From a virus, in the IMG/VR virus record IMGVR_UViG_3300008448_008004, positions 29,829-93,828 of that record: a DNA stretch of 64,000 nt; one strand, given 5' to 3'. The position numbers and the translations under genes are program-made. Below the pieces are notes generated by a model. It was not told the origin of the DNA. It searched no databases and was given only the letters and a program-made list of their open reading frames with translations. Every line of letters starts with the position of its first letter. Position 1 is the stretch's first letter. Shown here one piece after another: positions 9,190 through 18,676 of the stretch.

Positions 9190-9506
9190 TGGACTACTAT
9201 AACAGATATAAGGATTTTTTAATTAATGGGAAGCAAACTGTTGTTCCATTTTTAACTATTCCATCTAGAGTTACCGACCAACAGTATCTTTATAGGTCAG
9301 GTCAAAGTCGATTAGATAAAATTAGTTTTGAAAAATATGGAACACCTTATTTCGGATGGTTAATACTTGCTGCTAACCCAATGTATGGCGGATTAGAACA
9401 AAACATACCAGATGGAACTATTTTAATAATCCCATACCCATTAACCGCAGCACTTCAAGACTACAAATCTTCATTAGATACACATATATTCTATTATGGC
9501 CGTTAG
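9189..9506 (+). CDS. Baseplate wedge protein gp53-like (LysM fold)
   Basis: This 105-aa protein has the layout of T4 gp53: an aromatic N-terminus (M-D-Y-Y-N-R-Y), then S-R-L-D-K-I-S-F-E-K-Y-G-T-P-Y-F-G-W-L-I-L-A-A-N-P and I-P-D-G-T-I-L-I-I-P-Y-P. The 'D-x-I-S-x-x-Y-G ... N ... I-P-x-G' pattern is the LysM-like fold shared by gp53 and related baseplate proteins. In T4 gp53 joins wedges to each other around the hub. The gene starts within the stop codon of the upstream gene and its 3' end overlaps the next gene by 11 bases, which indicates translational coupling of a baseplate operon. T4 gp53 is about 196 aa, so this is a short version. Confidence 0.7.
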   Translation: MDYYNRYKDFLINGKQTVVPFLTIPSRVTDQQYLYRSGQSRLDKISFEKYGTPYFGWLILAANPMYGGLEQNIPDGTILIIPYPLTAALQDYKSSLDTHIFYYGR

Positions 9507-12500
9507 ACAAAAACAAAATAAAAAAATTTACATTGAGACAGAATACGATAATATCGTTATTGTAAACCCAAACGAAGTTTTTACTCCTGATGGTAACAAA
9601 GAAGAACGCTTAGTTGACCACGAAGATTTGGTTTATTATGCAAATTTAGAAACATTTATTATACCTAGAACAAAATTGGCGATAGGACAAAGTTTTACTG
9701 ACCCTGTTTTTAATACAACAATTGCCACAATTTTTAAGGGCGATGATGCCCTTAAAGTTAATTTTTTAAAACCAAAGGGTAAAACTGAATTTGATACTAG
9801 TTGGTCTAATCAATTAACAGGTGAAGGCTCAAGACAACAAATGGGAGCCAATCAAACATCTGAAAGGGTTGTTAGTAATGAAGGAAGACAATCATTTCAA
9901 AGGAGCGTAAAAAATAATGAAGATACACAATTATTAGGTATTAAATCTATTAGAGTTAATATTAAAGGAACTGGAGTTCCTGAGGTTGCGATTGAAATGG
10001 TTGACATACAAGGTAGGTCTTTATTTGAACAGGGTGAGAATTCATTGTATTCTGCATTTTTTAACTTTCCATATCCATTATTTTATTTAACCCTTAAAGG
10101 TTATTATGGTAAGGCGGTCAGATATAGACTATCTTTAATGTCTTTTAATGCTTCTTTTGATGCTGATACTGGTAATTATAATATTTCACTAAAATTAATT
10201 GGTAAGTTCACCGCACTTTTATTTGACACACCATTGTCTTACGCGATAACTGCACCAAAAATGTATAATACACAGATAACCGTAACAGAGCCAAACGGTA
10301 ACAAAAGTTATTTCAATACATATAAGGGAAGACAAAAACTAAAAGAAGTCTACGATATATACAAAAGAAAAGGATTAATTTCTTCAGACTTTCCGGTTTT
10401 ATCTATAGAAGATTTTGTACATAGGGTAGAAAATTACAAAACAGGTTTAAAGGCCGACTTAACTAAACAAGAAGATTTTACAAAATTAAATGATTTACAA
10501 GATTTTGCAGACAATTTAAATAAATTAAAAACTGAAGTATTTGAATATGCAATTAATAATTACTTAGATAGAAGTAGTTACTACATTGTCGGACAAGAAA
10601 TTTATTACCCATTTAAAAAAGAAATCACATTTGAATCAAGAGAACTTTTTAAAACAAAAATTAAAGATAGAATACAAAAATATGTTTCATACTTAAAAGA
10701 AAATGCGACATTTGGGGAAGGAAAAAGTGCCGAATACCAAATCAACATTACTGTAAAAAATGAAAAAGACGTATTAAGAAAGTTAGATTTTAAAACTTGG
10801 TCGGACAATCAAGAAAATGTTAGAAACACTTATCAATCAAGGTATAACAAACCGTTAACATCAACAGACACTGAAGGTTATGAAAAGTTTGTCAGAGATG
10901 AAACTTTAACTGCCGTTTTAGATACTAAAGTGCAAAATGAAAATGGTGATTGGATTGAAGATAAACCCGATTACTTTGTTTTTGGTGATAAAATTATTTC
11001 AGACGGAACTTTTATAAAAAATTCATATTTAGACAAACTGGATGGCATGACAACTAGTTTAGAGGCTAAACAAAAAATCATTGAAGATAGATTAACTAAA
11101 TTTTATGCTGAACAACAATTAAAACAACCCACAAAGGGAGGTGGTGGATTAGGGTTTAAACCAACAATAAGAAATATTTTTGCGGTAATAATGGCAGGTG
11201 CTGATGCCTTTTACAGATTAATGGAAGATAATCATCAGGAGGCTTGGAATGTTAGAACTGAAAAAGATAGGTTATTGGCAGTTATACCTGCAGAAAAAAA
11301 CTTTTCAGTAGACGCTTTAAAGAGTATACAAAAATCTAGTGGTGAATTAAATGATGACAATGTTGTTTACCCATGGCCTTTATATTTTACTTTAGAAAAA
11401 CAAGAAAGTGGTTCTGACCTGTATACTATACAGTATCCTGGAGATGCAAAATACATTAGACAAACTAAAGCGTACGATTATAGAATTTGGCCTGAGGTTG
11501 GGTTTACAGAAGCCTTTATTAAGGCGTCTTTAGAAAAAGAAAGACCCGAATCAAATTATTCATATGATAACCCAACAGATGTTACAAAATACGTATCTTG
11601 TGGAGCGTTAGAGTTCCCTTTCAAAACCGCACCTTATCAAGATTTAAATGCGATTAAAATATTTTATGAAATTTTTGAAAGAACTTATTTAAGCTCACAT
11701 TACGGAAATTTACCTAATAATGTTGCAACAAAAAATCAGATAGATAAATTTTATGGTGATATAGAAAGTTTAAATTTAAGTTTAATTGCACCTGAAGATA
11801 TTACTTTAAATCAAACCCTTAGGAATTCAAAATTCAACATGCAAAAACTTGTTGAATATATGAAAGTAATATCTAACAATGGGCAGGGACAAAGTTGGCA
11901 AACATATATTAGGGATATTTTTACAACCGAGTATATACAAAATTTATTAAAAACTATTAATGAAATCTATTCAATTGACACAATAGAAAGTAGTTCCACA
12001 CAAGTTTCCGCGGATTTACCTTTGATAAAAAATATGGGTGAGTTTTTAAATGATAGTGCGACTTCTCAAAAAAATAGATTGGACACATACCCATTTACTG
12101 ATGTTAAGTGGTTAAAAAATAATATGTCTAATGGTAATAAAATTGAAAAATATGAAGACTTTAATAATACAACTAATAGTTTTGTTTTTTTAGAAAATAA
12201 AAAAACAATTGCAAGAACTACAAGTAAAAATAATTACAACAATTTAAAACTTTTTACAAGTCAAACTGTTTTTGAAAATCAAAACCAACAAAAGTTTACA
12301 AACTCCAGTAATCCCGAACAAGTCATAAATTCACAATTGGCTCTCAAAAATTATTTTGAAAATAGAAAACAAAAAGATTTATATCTTACAGAATCTTACA
12401 TTGATTATGGTTCTAGTTATAGCGGTAATTTAGGAACATTTATACAAACAACATCATTATTAAACACACCATATTTTGTAAATGCATTGACTGAAGGGGT

Positions 12501-15500
12501 AAAAAAACAAAAAAGTAAAAAATCAAACCCATATGCTGCTCTTGGATATTTGTTTCTTAATTCATTACCACTTATAACAACAAAGGAAAAAATAAAAAAT
12601 TTCAACGGAGTTGTTGCTACTGATTTAGATTACTTAGCCGCAACCTTCAACAAATTTTCTTCAATACACCAAGTTCCATATGCTTGGGTATTAAAATACG
12701 GCTCAATTTGGCATAGATATAAAAACTATGTTAATAACAAAATTGATATTTTAGATGATGTATGGAAAGATTTTGATTATGCAAAATCATATGACCCTGT
12801 TAGTGGTAATTCTTATACAAATTATACTATTCTTGATTATAGTGGAAATCCAAAACAAATATCATTACAAAGAGTAGAACTTTTGGGGGCATTCCCAAAT
12901 TTCACACAAAGAACCGATATTTTTAATACGGGATTTTATCCACAAGTGGTTAATTCTGTTGAGTACTATCTAAACGGGAAAGATTTATTTACAGGATATA
13001 CTGCAAATGATTTTTCAAACGCATATAAAAAGAAAGGGTTTAGAATTGGTTTTACAAGTAAATCATCAAGTAGTTTTCCAAAAGGGTTTGACCAACAAAA
13101 CAATATAAGGACACTAATAAAAACAAATGCATATGTATATAGAGTCGATAGTGGTGATACAAAAACACCTGGTAAAAAAATAATAATGTACCCATCCATG
13201 GGTGCCGTTCCGTTTGACCAAGCAATTTTTGAATGTTTTAACGATACTAATGAAATAACAAAAGATATCTATGATAACAAATCAATGTTTAATGGGACTG
13301 TAAGAACACTTTGGGGGGCATCACATTTTGGTTATTTTGATAATTCTTTAATAAAAAAACCAAAACCTACTGAATATCTAAAAGTAATCAAAACAAATAC
13401 CGATTCACAAAATGATTTTGATATTACAAATAACCAATCAACATATTCTTTGATTGAGGAAATTTTTAATTTATTTGATGTTGATTTATTAGATAAGATG
13501 GAGGCTAAGTTTTTAACGTTTTGTAACCCAACACCATCGGCAAATGATTTGATATTAAATAGTGAAAACATCAAAACATCTTACACAAGTAGTGGAGGAT
13601 TAACAAATGCAAATTTAAAATTATTAAAAAGTCAAATAAGTGGTTTATTCACCTATAGAACCATGTTTTTTGATGGTACAAATGAAGAAAACGATGGTAA
13701 CATGTTAATTGATGACCAATTACAAACAATGTATACAACACTTAAAGAGTTTTTAAACTTTGATTGTGTTATAAAAATTGGTAACCCAACACAATTTGAT
13801 AGAAAATTATTTGACTCATTCAGTAACCTGACTCAAATGCAAACTGTGGACAAATTAACTTTTGATAGTTATATCGCCAATAATTTACCAGGGGACGGAA
13901 CTCCAATTACTTTGACACAAAGTTTAGCTAAAAATTCTGAAGCTTGGAAAGCGCTTAGAAAATATGTTGGATTTTCATCTATCAATGGGATTGATTATCA
14001 AAATCAAGTTGATAGTGCGTTTCCTTCAGTTAGTGGTATTACAACCGCAGCAACACAATCAGTACAAGTACAATTTATTGGAGATTACTCAACTCAATTT
14101 CCGGCAAATTCAGGAACTACAGATATTATTAACGTCCAAAAAACAGATGGTACTTATCAAGTTTTTAGAATTATAGGTGAAGCAAATCCACAAGATATCA
14201 AAACCAAACTTCAAAATATTAAATTCTATCAACCATACTCAAATATTGAAGACAGTTCAAATACGGTTCCCTCAACCACAGAAAATGATTTTACAACAAA
14301 TTATCAGTACGTTTCAACAATACAGGACATTGCGCCTGGAGATTACCAAATGGTTATTACGTATATACCAAACTTACTTCAATTAACTCCGATAAAATTA
14401 ATAGCCGCGGTCTCAACATTTCCTGGAATTCAAACGACAAATCCTTTTATTACAACACCATTCTCATTTCCACAACCATTTCCTAATACCGAAAAGTCAT
14501 TTGTTTCTGATTTCTTTTTTGATAACAATATAAAATTTACAAAAGAAAATATTGAAACACTTTACCCATTAATAAGATTATATTCAGAATTAAAACGAGA
14601 AGATAAAACTTTTGATAAAAACAAATTTACAACTTATATTAATGACTTTCTTTTAGACAGGTATGATTTACAAAATAAGATGGTAAATGAAACTTTTAGT
14701 AATTTAAATAAAATATTAAAAAATATTGAGGTTGATTTAGGTTTACCTAAAACTGCAATGAATGGAGATACAACAAAATTATCAACATATAATACATTAA
14801 AAGGTTTTAATGATAAATGGATTGCGGGTTCTGATTTAAAAACAAATACATTATTTGAGGATTTCTTATTTATGGATAGAGCAAATAGTGATTTAGGAGA
14901 TAGTTTTGTTTTAGATGTTGAAAAAGTGGTAAGTAGATTATCCATAGACACTAATCAAAATCAAAGTTTAATGTCATTGGTTAGTTCAATTTTGGAAGAT
15001 AATTTTTTTATTTTTATGGCAATGCCCGCTTACATTAATTTTTATGGAATCCAACAAGCCGCAAAAAAACCAGAGGCGTTAAGGGATAGTGAAATTGGTA
15101 ATAGTTTATTTGGGACTTATTTAGAAGTGGATTATACCAAATCAAGTCCAAAATTTTTATGTCTATATATTGGTAACCCTTCAGAATATCCTAAACCAAA
15201 AGAAAACACTTTTAATAGATTTGGTGACGATAGTTTTGATTTAAGAGTTCCTGATAATCCAGTAAGAAGGTCAGACCCAAATACAAATTACTCACTAAGT
15301 AATCGTGTTGTTGGATTTGCGGTAGATTTTGGAATTAGAAACCAAAACATATTTAAAAGTTTGAGTTTAGACATGTCAGAAATGAAAAATACTTCAGAGT
15401 CATTTAAAGTTTACGCTGATATGGGTAGCTCAGTTGCAGGGGATAAAGTTGGTCAACAATCACAATCATTATATAGTATATATAAATCTAGGTCATATGC

Positions 15501-16461
15501 TTGTGGGGTAACATCTATGGGTAATGCCATGATACAACCAACTATGTATTTTATTTTAAGACACGTTCCTATGTTTTATGGACCTTATTGGATTACAGAA
15601 GTAAACCATAATGTGACAGAAAGAGGTTTTGATACTGATTTTAAAGGAACAAGAATTCCTAAATATGCATTACCACAAGTTGATAATTTATTGGCGTCAG
15701 TTAATAAAGATGTTATAAGTAAAATTAAAGAAATTGCGGCAAAAGATAAAAAACCAAAAACACAACAAAGATTAGATGAGGAAAAATTGTTAAGTGAAAA
15801 TCCAACAATAAATACTTTAGCGGGAAATGATTCAGATTGTAAAGATAATATCCCAACACCATATATAAATATACCTTTTGAAGACCTCACACAAACAACT
15901 TTTACTACAGAAGACATTTATCCTTTAATAAAACAAGCAACAACTGACACTAATATGAGGGCACTTATTTGGGGTATTGCTCAAATTATGACTGGTACTA
16001 CATTAAATAATGACGTTTATAATTGTATTAATAATAATCCATTCGAGATTAACACTGAGAGCTCATGGCCTGGAAATTTAAATTCATATATTAAAAAACA
16101 ATCATGCGTTAAAATTGCCAACAATTCATTAAGATTAGTAAAATTTGATAATCTTTCAGAATCAATTGCATTTATGGCTTCTTTTATGAATGAAGTTGTA
16201 AAAAATAATGTCGAACCACTTAAAACGTTAAATGTTGATACAGATATAAATAAAAGTTACGGTAAAGCTTTATTCCAAATAGCTTATACTACGTGGTTAA
16301 CACCATTGGCGTTTACCAATTCATTAAATTCTGAAGGAATTAAAGATACCACTGTAAATGATTTTTCAGAACCAAATGGAGACTATAGTGTGAACACTTA
16401 TAACCTTTTTGTTAGCGTATTTACTAATGCTTATGAATATTTTAAACAAAACCCAAATTAA
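9496..16461 (+). CDS. Giant baseplate hub-like protein
   Basis: The 2321-aa product is the largest in the window. Near residues 148-241 it carries I-R-V-N-I-K-G-T-G-V-P-E-V-A-I-E-M-V-D and L-K-G-Y-Y-G-K-A-V-R-Y-R-L-S-L, a beta-rich block reminiscent of tube-adapter and baseplate hub proteins. Around 2024-2060 the sequence F-Y-G-P-Y-W-I-T-E-V-N-H-N-V-T-E-R-G-F resembles the hub motif 'G-x-Y-x-V-x-x-V-x-H'. The last 180 residues, after a charged linker, form a separate domain containing N-N-N-P-F-E-I and a helix with L-S-E-S-I-A-F-M-A-S-F-M; that layout recalls glucosaminidase or transglycosylase-like folds, but I cannot identify catalytic residues. The start overlaps gp53 by 11 bases. Function as a hub or spike carrier is inference from size, position and these motifs. 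Confidence 0.55.
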   Translation: MAVRQKQNKKIYIETEYDNIVIVNPNEVFTPDGNKEERLVDHEDLVYYANLETFIIPRTKLAIGQSFTDPVFNTTIATIFKGDDALKVNFLKPKGKTEFDTSWSNQLTGEGSRQQMGANQTSERVVSNEGRQSFQRSVKNNEDTQLLGIKSIRVNIKGTGVPEVAIEMVDIQGRSLFEQGENSLYSAFFNFPYPLFYLTLKGYYGKAVRYRLSLMSFNASFDADTGNYNISLKLIGKFTALLFDTPLSYAITAPKMYNTQITVTEPNGNKSYFNTYKGRQKLKEVYDIYKRKGLISSDFPVLSIEDFVHRVENYKTGLKADLTKQEDFTKLNDLQDFADNLNKLKTEVFEYAINNYLDRSSYYIVGQEIYYPFKKEITFESRELFKTKIKDRIQKYVSYLKENATFGEGKSAEYQINITVKNEKDVLRKLDFKTWSDNQENVRNTYQSRYNKPLTSTDTEGYEKFVRDETLTAVLDTKVQNENGDWIEDKPDYFVFGDKIISDGTFIKNSYLDKLDGMTTSLEAKQKIIEDRLTKFYAEQQLKQPTKGGGGLGFKPTIRNIFAVIMAGADAFYRLMEDNHQEAWNVRTEKDRLLAVIPAEKNFSVDALKSIQKSSGELNDDNVVYPWPLYFTLEKQESGSDLYTIQYPGDAKYIRQTKAYDYRIWPEVGFTEAFIKASLEKERPESNYSYDNPTDVTKYVSCGALEFPFKTAPYQDLNAIKIFYEIFERTYLSSHYGNLPNNVATKNQIDKFYGDIESLNLSLIAPEDITLNQTLRNSKFNMQKLVEYMKVISNNGQGQSWQTYIRDIFTTEYIQNLLKTINEIYSIDTIESSSTQVSADLPLIKNMGEFLNDSATSQKNRLDTYPFTDVKWLKNNMSNGNKIEKYEDFNNTTNSFVFLENKKTIARTTSKNNYNNLKLFTSQTVFENQNQQKFTNSSNPEQVINSQLALKNYFENRKQKDLYLTESYIDYGSSYSGNLGTFIQTTSLLNTPYFVNALTEGVKKQKSKKSNPYAALGYLFLNSLPLITTKEKIKNFNGVVATDLDYLAATFNKFSSIHQVPYAWVLKYGSIWHRYKNYVNNKIDILDDVWKDFDYAKSYDPVSGNSYTNYTILDYSGNPKQISLQRVELLGAFPNFTQRTDIFNTGFYPQVVNSVEYYLNGKDLFTGYTANDFSNAYKKKGFRIGFTSKSSSSFPKGFDQQNNIRTLIKTNAYVYRVDSGDTKTPGKKIIMYPSMGAVPFDQAIFECFNDTNEITKDIYDNKSMFNGTVRTLWGASHFGYFDNSLIKKPKPTEYLKVIKTNTDSQNDFDITNNQSTYSLIEEIFNLFDVDLLDKMEAKFLTFCNPTPSANDLILNSENIKTSYTSSGGLTNANLKLLKSQISGLFTYRTMFFDGTNEENDGNMLIDDQLQTMYTTLKEFLNFDCVIKIGNPTQFDRKLFDSFSNLTQMQTVDKLTFDSYIANNLPGDGTPITLTQSLAKNSEAWKALRKYVGFSSINGIDYQNQVDSAFPSVSGITTAATQSVQVQFIGDYSTQFPANSGTTDIINVQKTDGTYQVFRIIGEANPQDIKTKLQNIKFYQPYSNIEDSSNTVPSTTENDFTTNYQYVSTIQDIAPGDYQMVITYIPNLLQLTPIKLIAAVSTFPGIQTTNPFITTPFSFPQPFPNTEKSFVSDFFFDNNIKFTKENIETLYPLIRLYSELKREDKTFDKNKFTTYINDFLLDRYDLQNKMVNETFSNLNKILKNIEVDLGLPKTAMNGDTTKLSTYNTLKGFNDKWIAGSDLKTNTLFEDFLFMDRANSDLGDSFVLDVEKVVSRLSIDTNQNQSLMSLVSSILEDNFFIFMAMPAYINFYGIQQAAKKPEALRDSEIGNSLFGTYLEVDYTKSSPKFLCLYIGNPSEYPKPKENTFNRFGDDSFDLRVPDNPVRRSDPNTNYSLSNRVVGFAVDFGIRNQNIFKSLSLDMSEMKNTSESFKVYADMGSSVAGDKVGQQSQSLYSIYKSRSYACGVTSMGNAMIQPTMYFILRHVPMFYGPYWITEVNHNVTERGFDTDFKGTRIPKYALPQVDNLLASVNKDVISKIKEIAAKDKKPKTQQRLDEEKLLSENPTINTLAGNDSDCKDNIPTPYINIPFEDLTQTTFTTEDIYPLIKQATTDTNMRALIWGIAQIMTGTTLNNDVYNCINNNPFEINTESSWPGNLNSYIKKQSCVKIANNSLRLVKFDNLSESIAFMASFMNEVVKNNVEPLKTLNVDTDINKSYGKALFQIAYTTWLTPLAFTNSLNSEGIKDTTVNDFSEPNGDYSVNTYNLFVSVFTNAYEYFKQNPN

Positions 16462-16465
16462 GATA

Positions 16466-16473
16466 TATTTATA
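16466..16473 (+). promoter_or_regulatory. TATTTATA element before the 75-aa gene
   Basis: An exact TATTTATA begins four bases after the stop codon of the giant hub gene and 12 bases before the next ATG, in the only gap between them. It fits the recurrent element seen at structural genes. Confidence 0.4.
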
Positions 16474-16485
16474 TAATAAAATGCT

Positions 16486-16713
16486 ATGAATAATATGAAA
16501 GCACTATTAGACGATTATTTAAAAAAAGATACAAGAGTTACTCAAAAAGATGCGGGTAATGGGTATCAGGAAGTTTGTGACTTAGACACAGGCGATTGTT
16601 ATACTATCAGAATGAAAGATGGTTTAATTGAAAGAGTGGATAATACCATGAAAACAAATAGAACATTAAGAGTCGAAACTCCACAAGGAGTTAAAACATT
16701 ACTAAACGGTTAA
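16486..16713 (+). CDS. Small protein of unknown function
   Basis: This 75-aa protein is not one I recognise. It begins with a short helix (M-K-A-L-L-D-D-Y-L-K-K), followed by a beta-rich part with C-D-L-D-T-G-D-C-Y-T-I-R and a final R-V-E-T-P-Q-G-V-K-T-L-L. The two cysteines lie close together. An in-frame ATG three codons in (at 16495) is a possible alternative start. It sits between the giant hub gene and the Pro/Ala-rich protein gene, 10 bases from the latter, so both probably share one transcript. Confidence 0.7.
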   Translation: MNNMKALLDDYLKKDTRVTQKDAGNGYQEVCDLDTGDCYTIRMKDGLIERVDNTMKTNRTLRVETPQGVKTLLNG

Positions 16714-16723
16714 GAATATAAAA

Positions 16724-17413
16724 ATGAGTATAGAAAGAAAAATTTTAGAAGAATTAAAACGTTTTAACCAAATTAATTCATACATTCTTAATGAACAACC
16801 CGAACCACCGGCACCTGAAGGTGATTTACCACCAGCGCCCGAAGCGGGAGCACCGGCACCTGATGCAGGAGCAGCACCGGCACCTGATGCAGGGGCGGCA
16901 CCGGCACCTGATGCGGGAGCAGCACCAGCAGGGGGAGAGGCTATTCCTGAACCTGTTGATATTGAAAATGACCCTGATGTTGAAGAAGTGGGTGGAGAAG
17001 CAAAAGGTGGTGAAGATGAAGAATCAGAAGAAATTGATATTACGGACCTTGTAACATCACAACAAGAAATACAAGCTAAACAAGATGAGTTCATGGATAG
17101 TATGTTTTCTAAACTTGATGATTTAGCATCTAAGTTAGAGAACATGGACCAAATAATGAATAAGATAAATGATTTGGAATCTAAATTTGATAAATACAGA
17201 GAAAAAACACCTGAAGAAAAATTGATGTTACGTTCTTTGGACTCTTATCCATATAATCAAAAACTAACTGATTTTTTTGATGACAAAAAAGATGAAATGG
17301 AAGAAACAGGAAAAAATGAATATGTATTAACTTCAGATGAGGTTGAGAATTTTTCACCTAACGAAGTTAAAAAAACATTTAACATTTACGATAATGAAGA
17401 AGACAATATGTAA
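16724..17413 (+). CDS. Pro/Ala-repeat protein with possible capsid-targeting leader
   Basis: The 229-aa product has three parts. Residues 1-24 form an amphipathic helix ending Y-I-L-N-E-Q, which fits the (I/L)-x-E cleavage rule of T4-type prohead proteases, with the cut after Glu24. Residues about 26-68 are a low-complexity Pro/Ala/Asp/Gly stretch with three copies of an eight-residue unit (A-P-A-P-D-A-G-A). From about 70 onward the protein is acidic and then helical, with a likely coiled coil (L-D-D-L-A-S-K-L-E-N-M-D) and a C-terminal globular part. A protein at 54911 has a near-identical leader ending. I infer an internal head protein or processed virion protein; the sequence does not prove this. 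The gene ends 28 bases before a terminator, which closes the left structural block. Confidence 0.6.
   Translation: MSIERKILEELKRFNQINSYILNEQPEPPAPEGDLPPAPEAGAPAPDAGAAPAPDAGAAPAPDAGAAPAGGEAIPEPVDIENDPDVEEVGGEAKGGEDEESEEIDITDLVTSQQEIQAKQDEFMDSMFSKLDDLASKLENMDQIMNKINDLESKFDKYREKTPEEKLMLRSLDSYPYNQKLTDFFDDKKDEMEETGKNEYVLTSDEVENFSPNEVKKTFNIYDNEEDNM
16849..16927 (+). repeat. 24-base tandem repeat encoding A-P-A-P-D-A-G-A
   Basis: Three slightly diverged copies of a 24-base unit form a local GC-rich island in otherwise AT-rich DNA. It codes for the Pro/Ala linker of the surrounding gene. Confidence 0.85.
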
Positions 17414-17440
17414 TTTTACACATAATTTTTAATATAAATA

Positions 17441-17464
17441 AAGGGGGCGTTTGTCCCCTTTTTT
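17441..17464 (+). terminator. Intrinsic terminator closing the left structural block
   Basis: A six-base-pair stem AAGGGG/CCCCTT with an eight-base loop is followed by a T run. It separates the structural genes from the replication block and lies directly before a host-like promoter. Confidence 0.75.
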
Positions 17465-17465
17465 A

Positions 17466-17496
17466 TTTGACAAACTTGAATATTCACCTATATTTG
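17466..17496 (+). promoter_or_regulatory. Bacteroidota-type promoter for the replication block
   Basis: TTTG (17466-17469, within TTTGACA) is followed after exactly 19 bases by TATATTTG (17489-17496). This matches the primary-sigma consensus known from Bacteroides and Flavobacterium (TTTG, 19-21 bases, TAnnTTTG). The predicted start, near 17501, leaves a leader of about 30 bases before the ssDNA-binding protein gene. Confidence 0.75.
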
Positions 17497-17531
17497 TTGT
17501 AGATAAAAGAGTAATAATTAAAAATTTATTT

Positions 17532-18386
17532 ATGGCAAATTCAGTATTAGATTCAGTACTAGCACAGTACGAAAAGAACGCGACCACATCAAGTTCGCAA
17601 AAATCAAACATCTCACAAGAAGACAGATTGAAAAAGTATTTTTCAGCTATTCTTCAAAAGAATGAAAAATCCGCATCTCGTAGAATCCGTATCTTACCTA
17701 CAAAAGATGGTTCTTCACCATTTGTTGAAGTGTGGTATCACGAAATTCAAGTAAACGGACAATGGGTTAAGTTGTATGACCCCGATAAAAATGACAACCA
17801 ACGTTCACCATTGACTGAAGTTTATAATGAACTAATTTCGACAGGTAAGAAAGAGGATAAAGAATTGGCATCTCAGTACCGTTCACGTTTATTTTACATT
17901 GTAAAAGTAATTGACCGTGACAACGAACAAGACGGTGTTAAATTTTGGAGATTCAAACACAACTACAAACAAGAAGGAGTGTTAGATAAAATCTTACCAA
18001 TTTGGAAAGCTAAAGGTGACGTTACAGATGCTGAAAAAGGACGTGATTTAATCATCGAACTTACAAAGGCAAAAACACCACAAGGAAAAGAATACACGGT
18101 TATTCAAACAATCATGTATGATGACCCTCAACCACTTCACGAAGATAAAGGAATTATGGAAGGATGGCTCCAAGATGAACTTACGTGGAATGATGCGTAT
18201 TCAAAAAAACCTGTAGAATACTTAGAGGCAGTTGCAGTTGGCGAAACTCCAATTTGGTCTTCTGAACTTAAAAAGTATGTATACGGAGAAGAAGCAGAAA
18301 TCTCACTTGGGGGGACAAAACAAGAAACACCTGCTCCTGCAGACCCACAAGCAAATGACGAACCTGCAGAAGATTTGCCATTCTAA
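17532..18386 (+). CDS. Single-stranded DNA-binding protein, gp32-like
   Basis: The true start is the ATG at 17532, beyond the terminator and promoter, giving 284 aa; an upstream in-frame ATG at 17451 lies inside the terminator loop region and is rejected. The protein begins M-A-N-S-V-L-D-S-V-L and has a basic arm (R-R-I-R-I-L-P), an OB-like core with F-V-E-V-W-Y-H-E-I and F-W-R-F-K-H-N-Y, and an acidic tail ending E-D-L-P-F. T4 gp32 coats ssDNA and coordinates replication, recombination and repair. Two points are odd: there is no cysteine at all, so the zinc site of T4 gp32 (His-Cys3) is absent, and the tail resembles the C-terminal tip of bacterial SSB. It leads the replication block and is followed by its own terminator. 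Confidence 0.85.
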   Translation: MANSVLDSVLAQYEKNATTSSSQKSNISQEDRLKKYFSAILQKNEKSASRRIRILPTKDGSSPFVEVWYHEIQVNGQWVKLYDPDKNDNQRSPLTEVYNELISTGKKEDKELASQYRSRLFYIVKVIDRDNEQDGVKFWRFKHNYKQEGVLDKILPIWKAKGDVTDAEKGRDLIIELTKAKTPQGKEYTVIQTIMYDDPQPLHEDKGIMEGWLQDELTWNDAYSKKPVEYLEAVAVGETPIWSSELKKYVYGEEAEISLGGTKQETPAPADPQANDEPAEDLPF

Positions 18387-18395
18387 ATTTTATCA

Positions 18396-18431
18396 AAGCA
18401 TGGATACCTTGCAAGTGTCCATGCTTTTTTT
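18396..18431 (+). terminator. Intrinsic terminator after the ssDNA-binding protein gene
   Basis: A 10-bp stem (AAGCATGGAT with GTCCATGCTT, one T-G pair) with an 11-base loop is followed by seven T. It would end many transcripts after the abundant ssDNA-binding protein and leave lower read-through into the recombination genes. Confidence 0.85.
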
Positions 18432-18453
18432 ATTAACTAATTAAAACAAAAAC

Positions 18454-18675
18454 ATGAAACCAATTATTGCAGAAAAACTAAAAGACGCTTTAATCAAAAA
18501 GTATGAAGCAGAGATTGCTGACGCTGAAGCACGTTTATATGTTTATTTTACAAACCCTGTTGGAATTGGAGAACATCCACAACACACAGAAGAAATGGAC
18601 AATTTGGTTGGACAACTTACCGACGCAAAAGATAAGTTAGAAACCATAACAGAATTTAAATTATACGAATTATAA
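18454..18675 (+). CDS. Small helical protein of unknown function
   Basis: This 73-aa acidic protein is predicted almost wholly helical (I-A-E-K-L-K-D-A-L-I-K-K-Y-E-A-E-I-A-D-A-E-A-R), with a short central turn containing N-P-V-G-I-G-E-H-P. I do not recognise a family. It lies between the gp32-like gene and uvsX; its stop codon is directly followed by the uvsX start (one-base gap), which implies co-translation. A role as a recombination or loading accessory factor would fit the position but is only a guess. Confidence 0.7.
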   Translation: MKPIIAEKLKDALIKKYEAEIADAEARLYVYFTNPVGIGEHPQHTEEMDNLVGQLTDAKDKLETITEFKLYEL

Positions 18676-18676
18676 T

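Noticed and set aside
16791-17054. Overlapping + strand frame rich in His and Arg within the Pro/Ala-repeat gene
   Set aside because: It is a frame shadow of the 24-base repeat; the main frame has the coherent leader, repeat and coiled-coil layout.
17451-17531. Extended N-terminus for the gp32-like protein from the ATG at 17451
   Set aside because: This stretch contains the terminator loop and 3' stem arm and a good promoter; the ATG at 17532 gives the typical gp32-like start.
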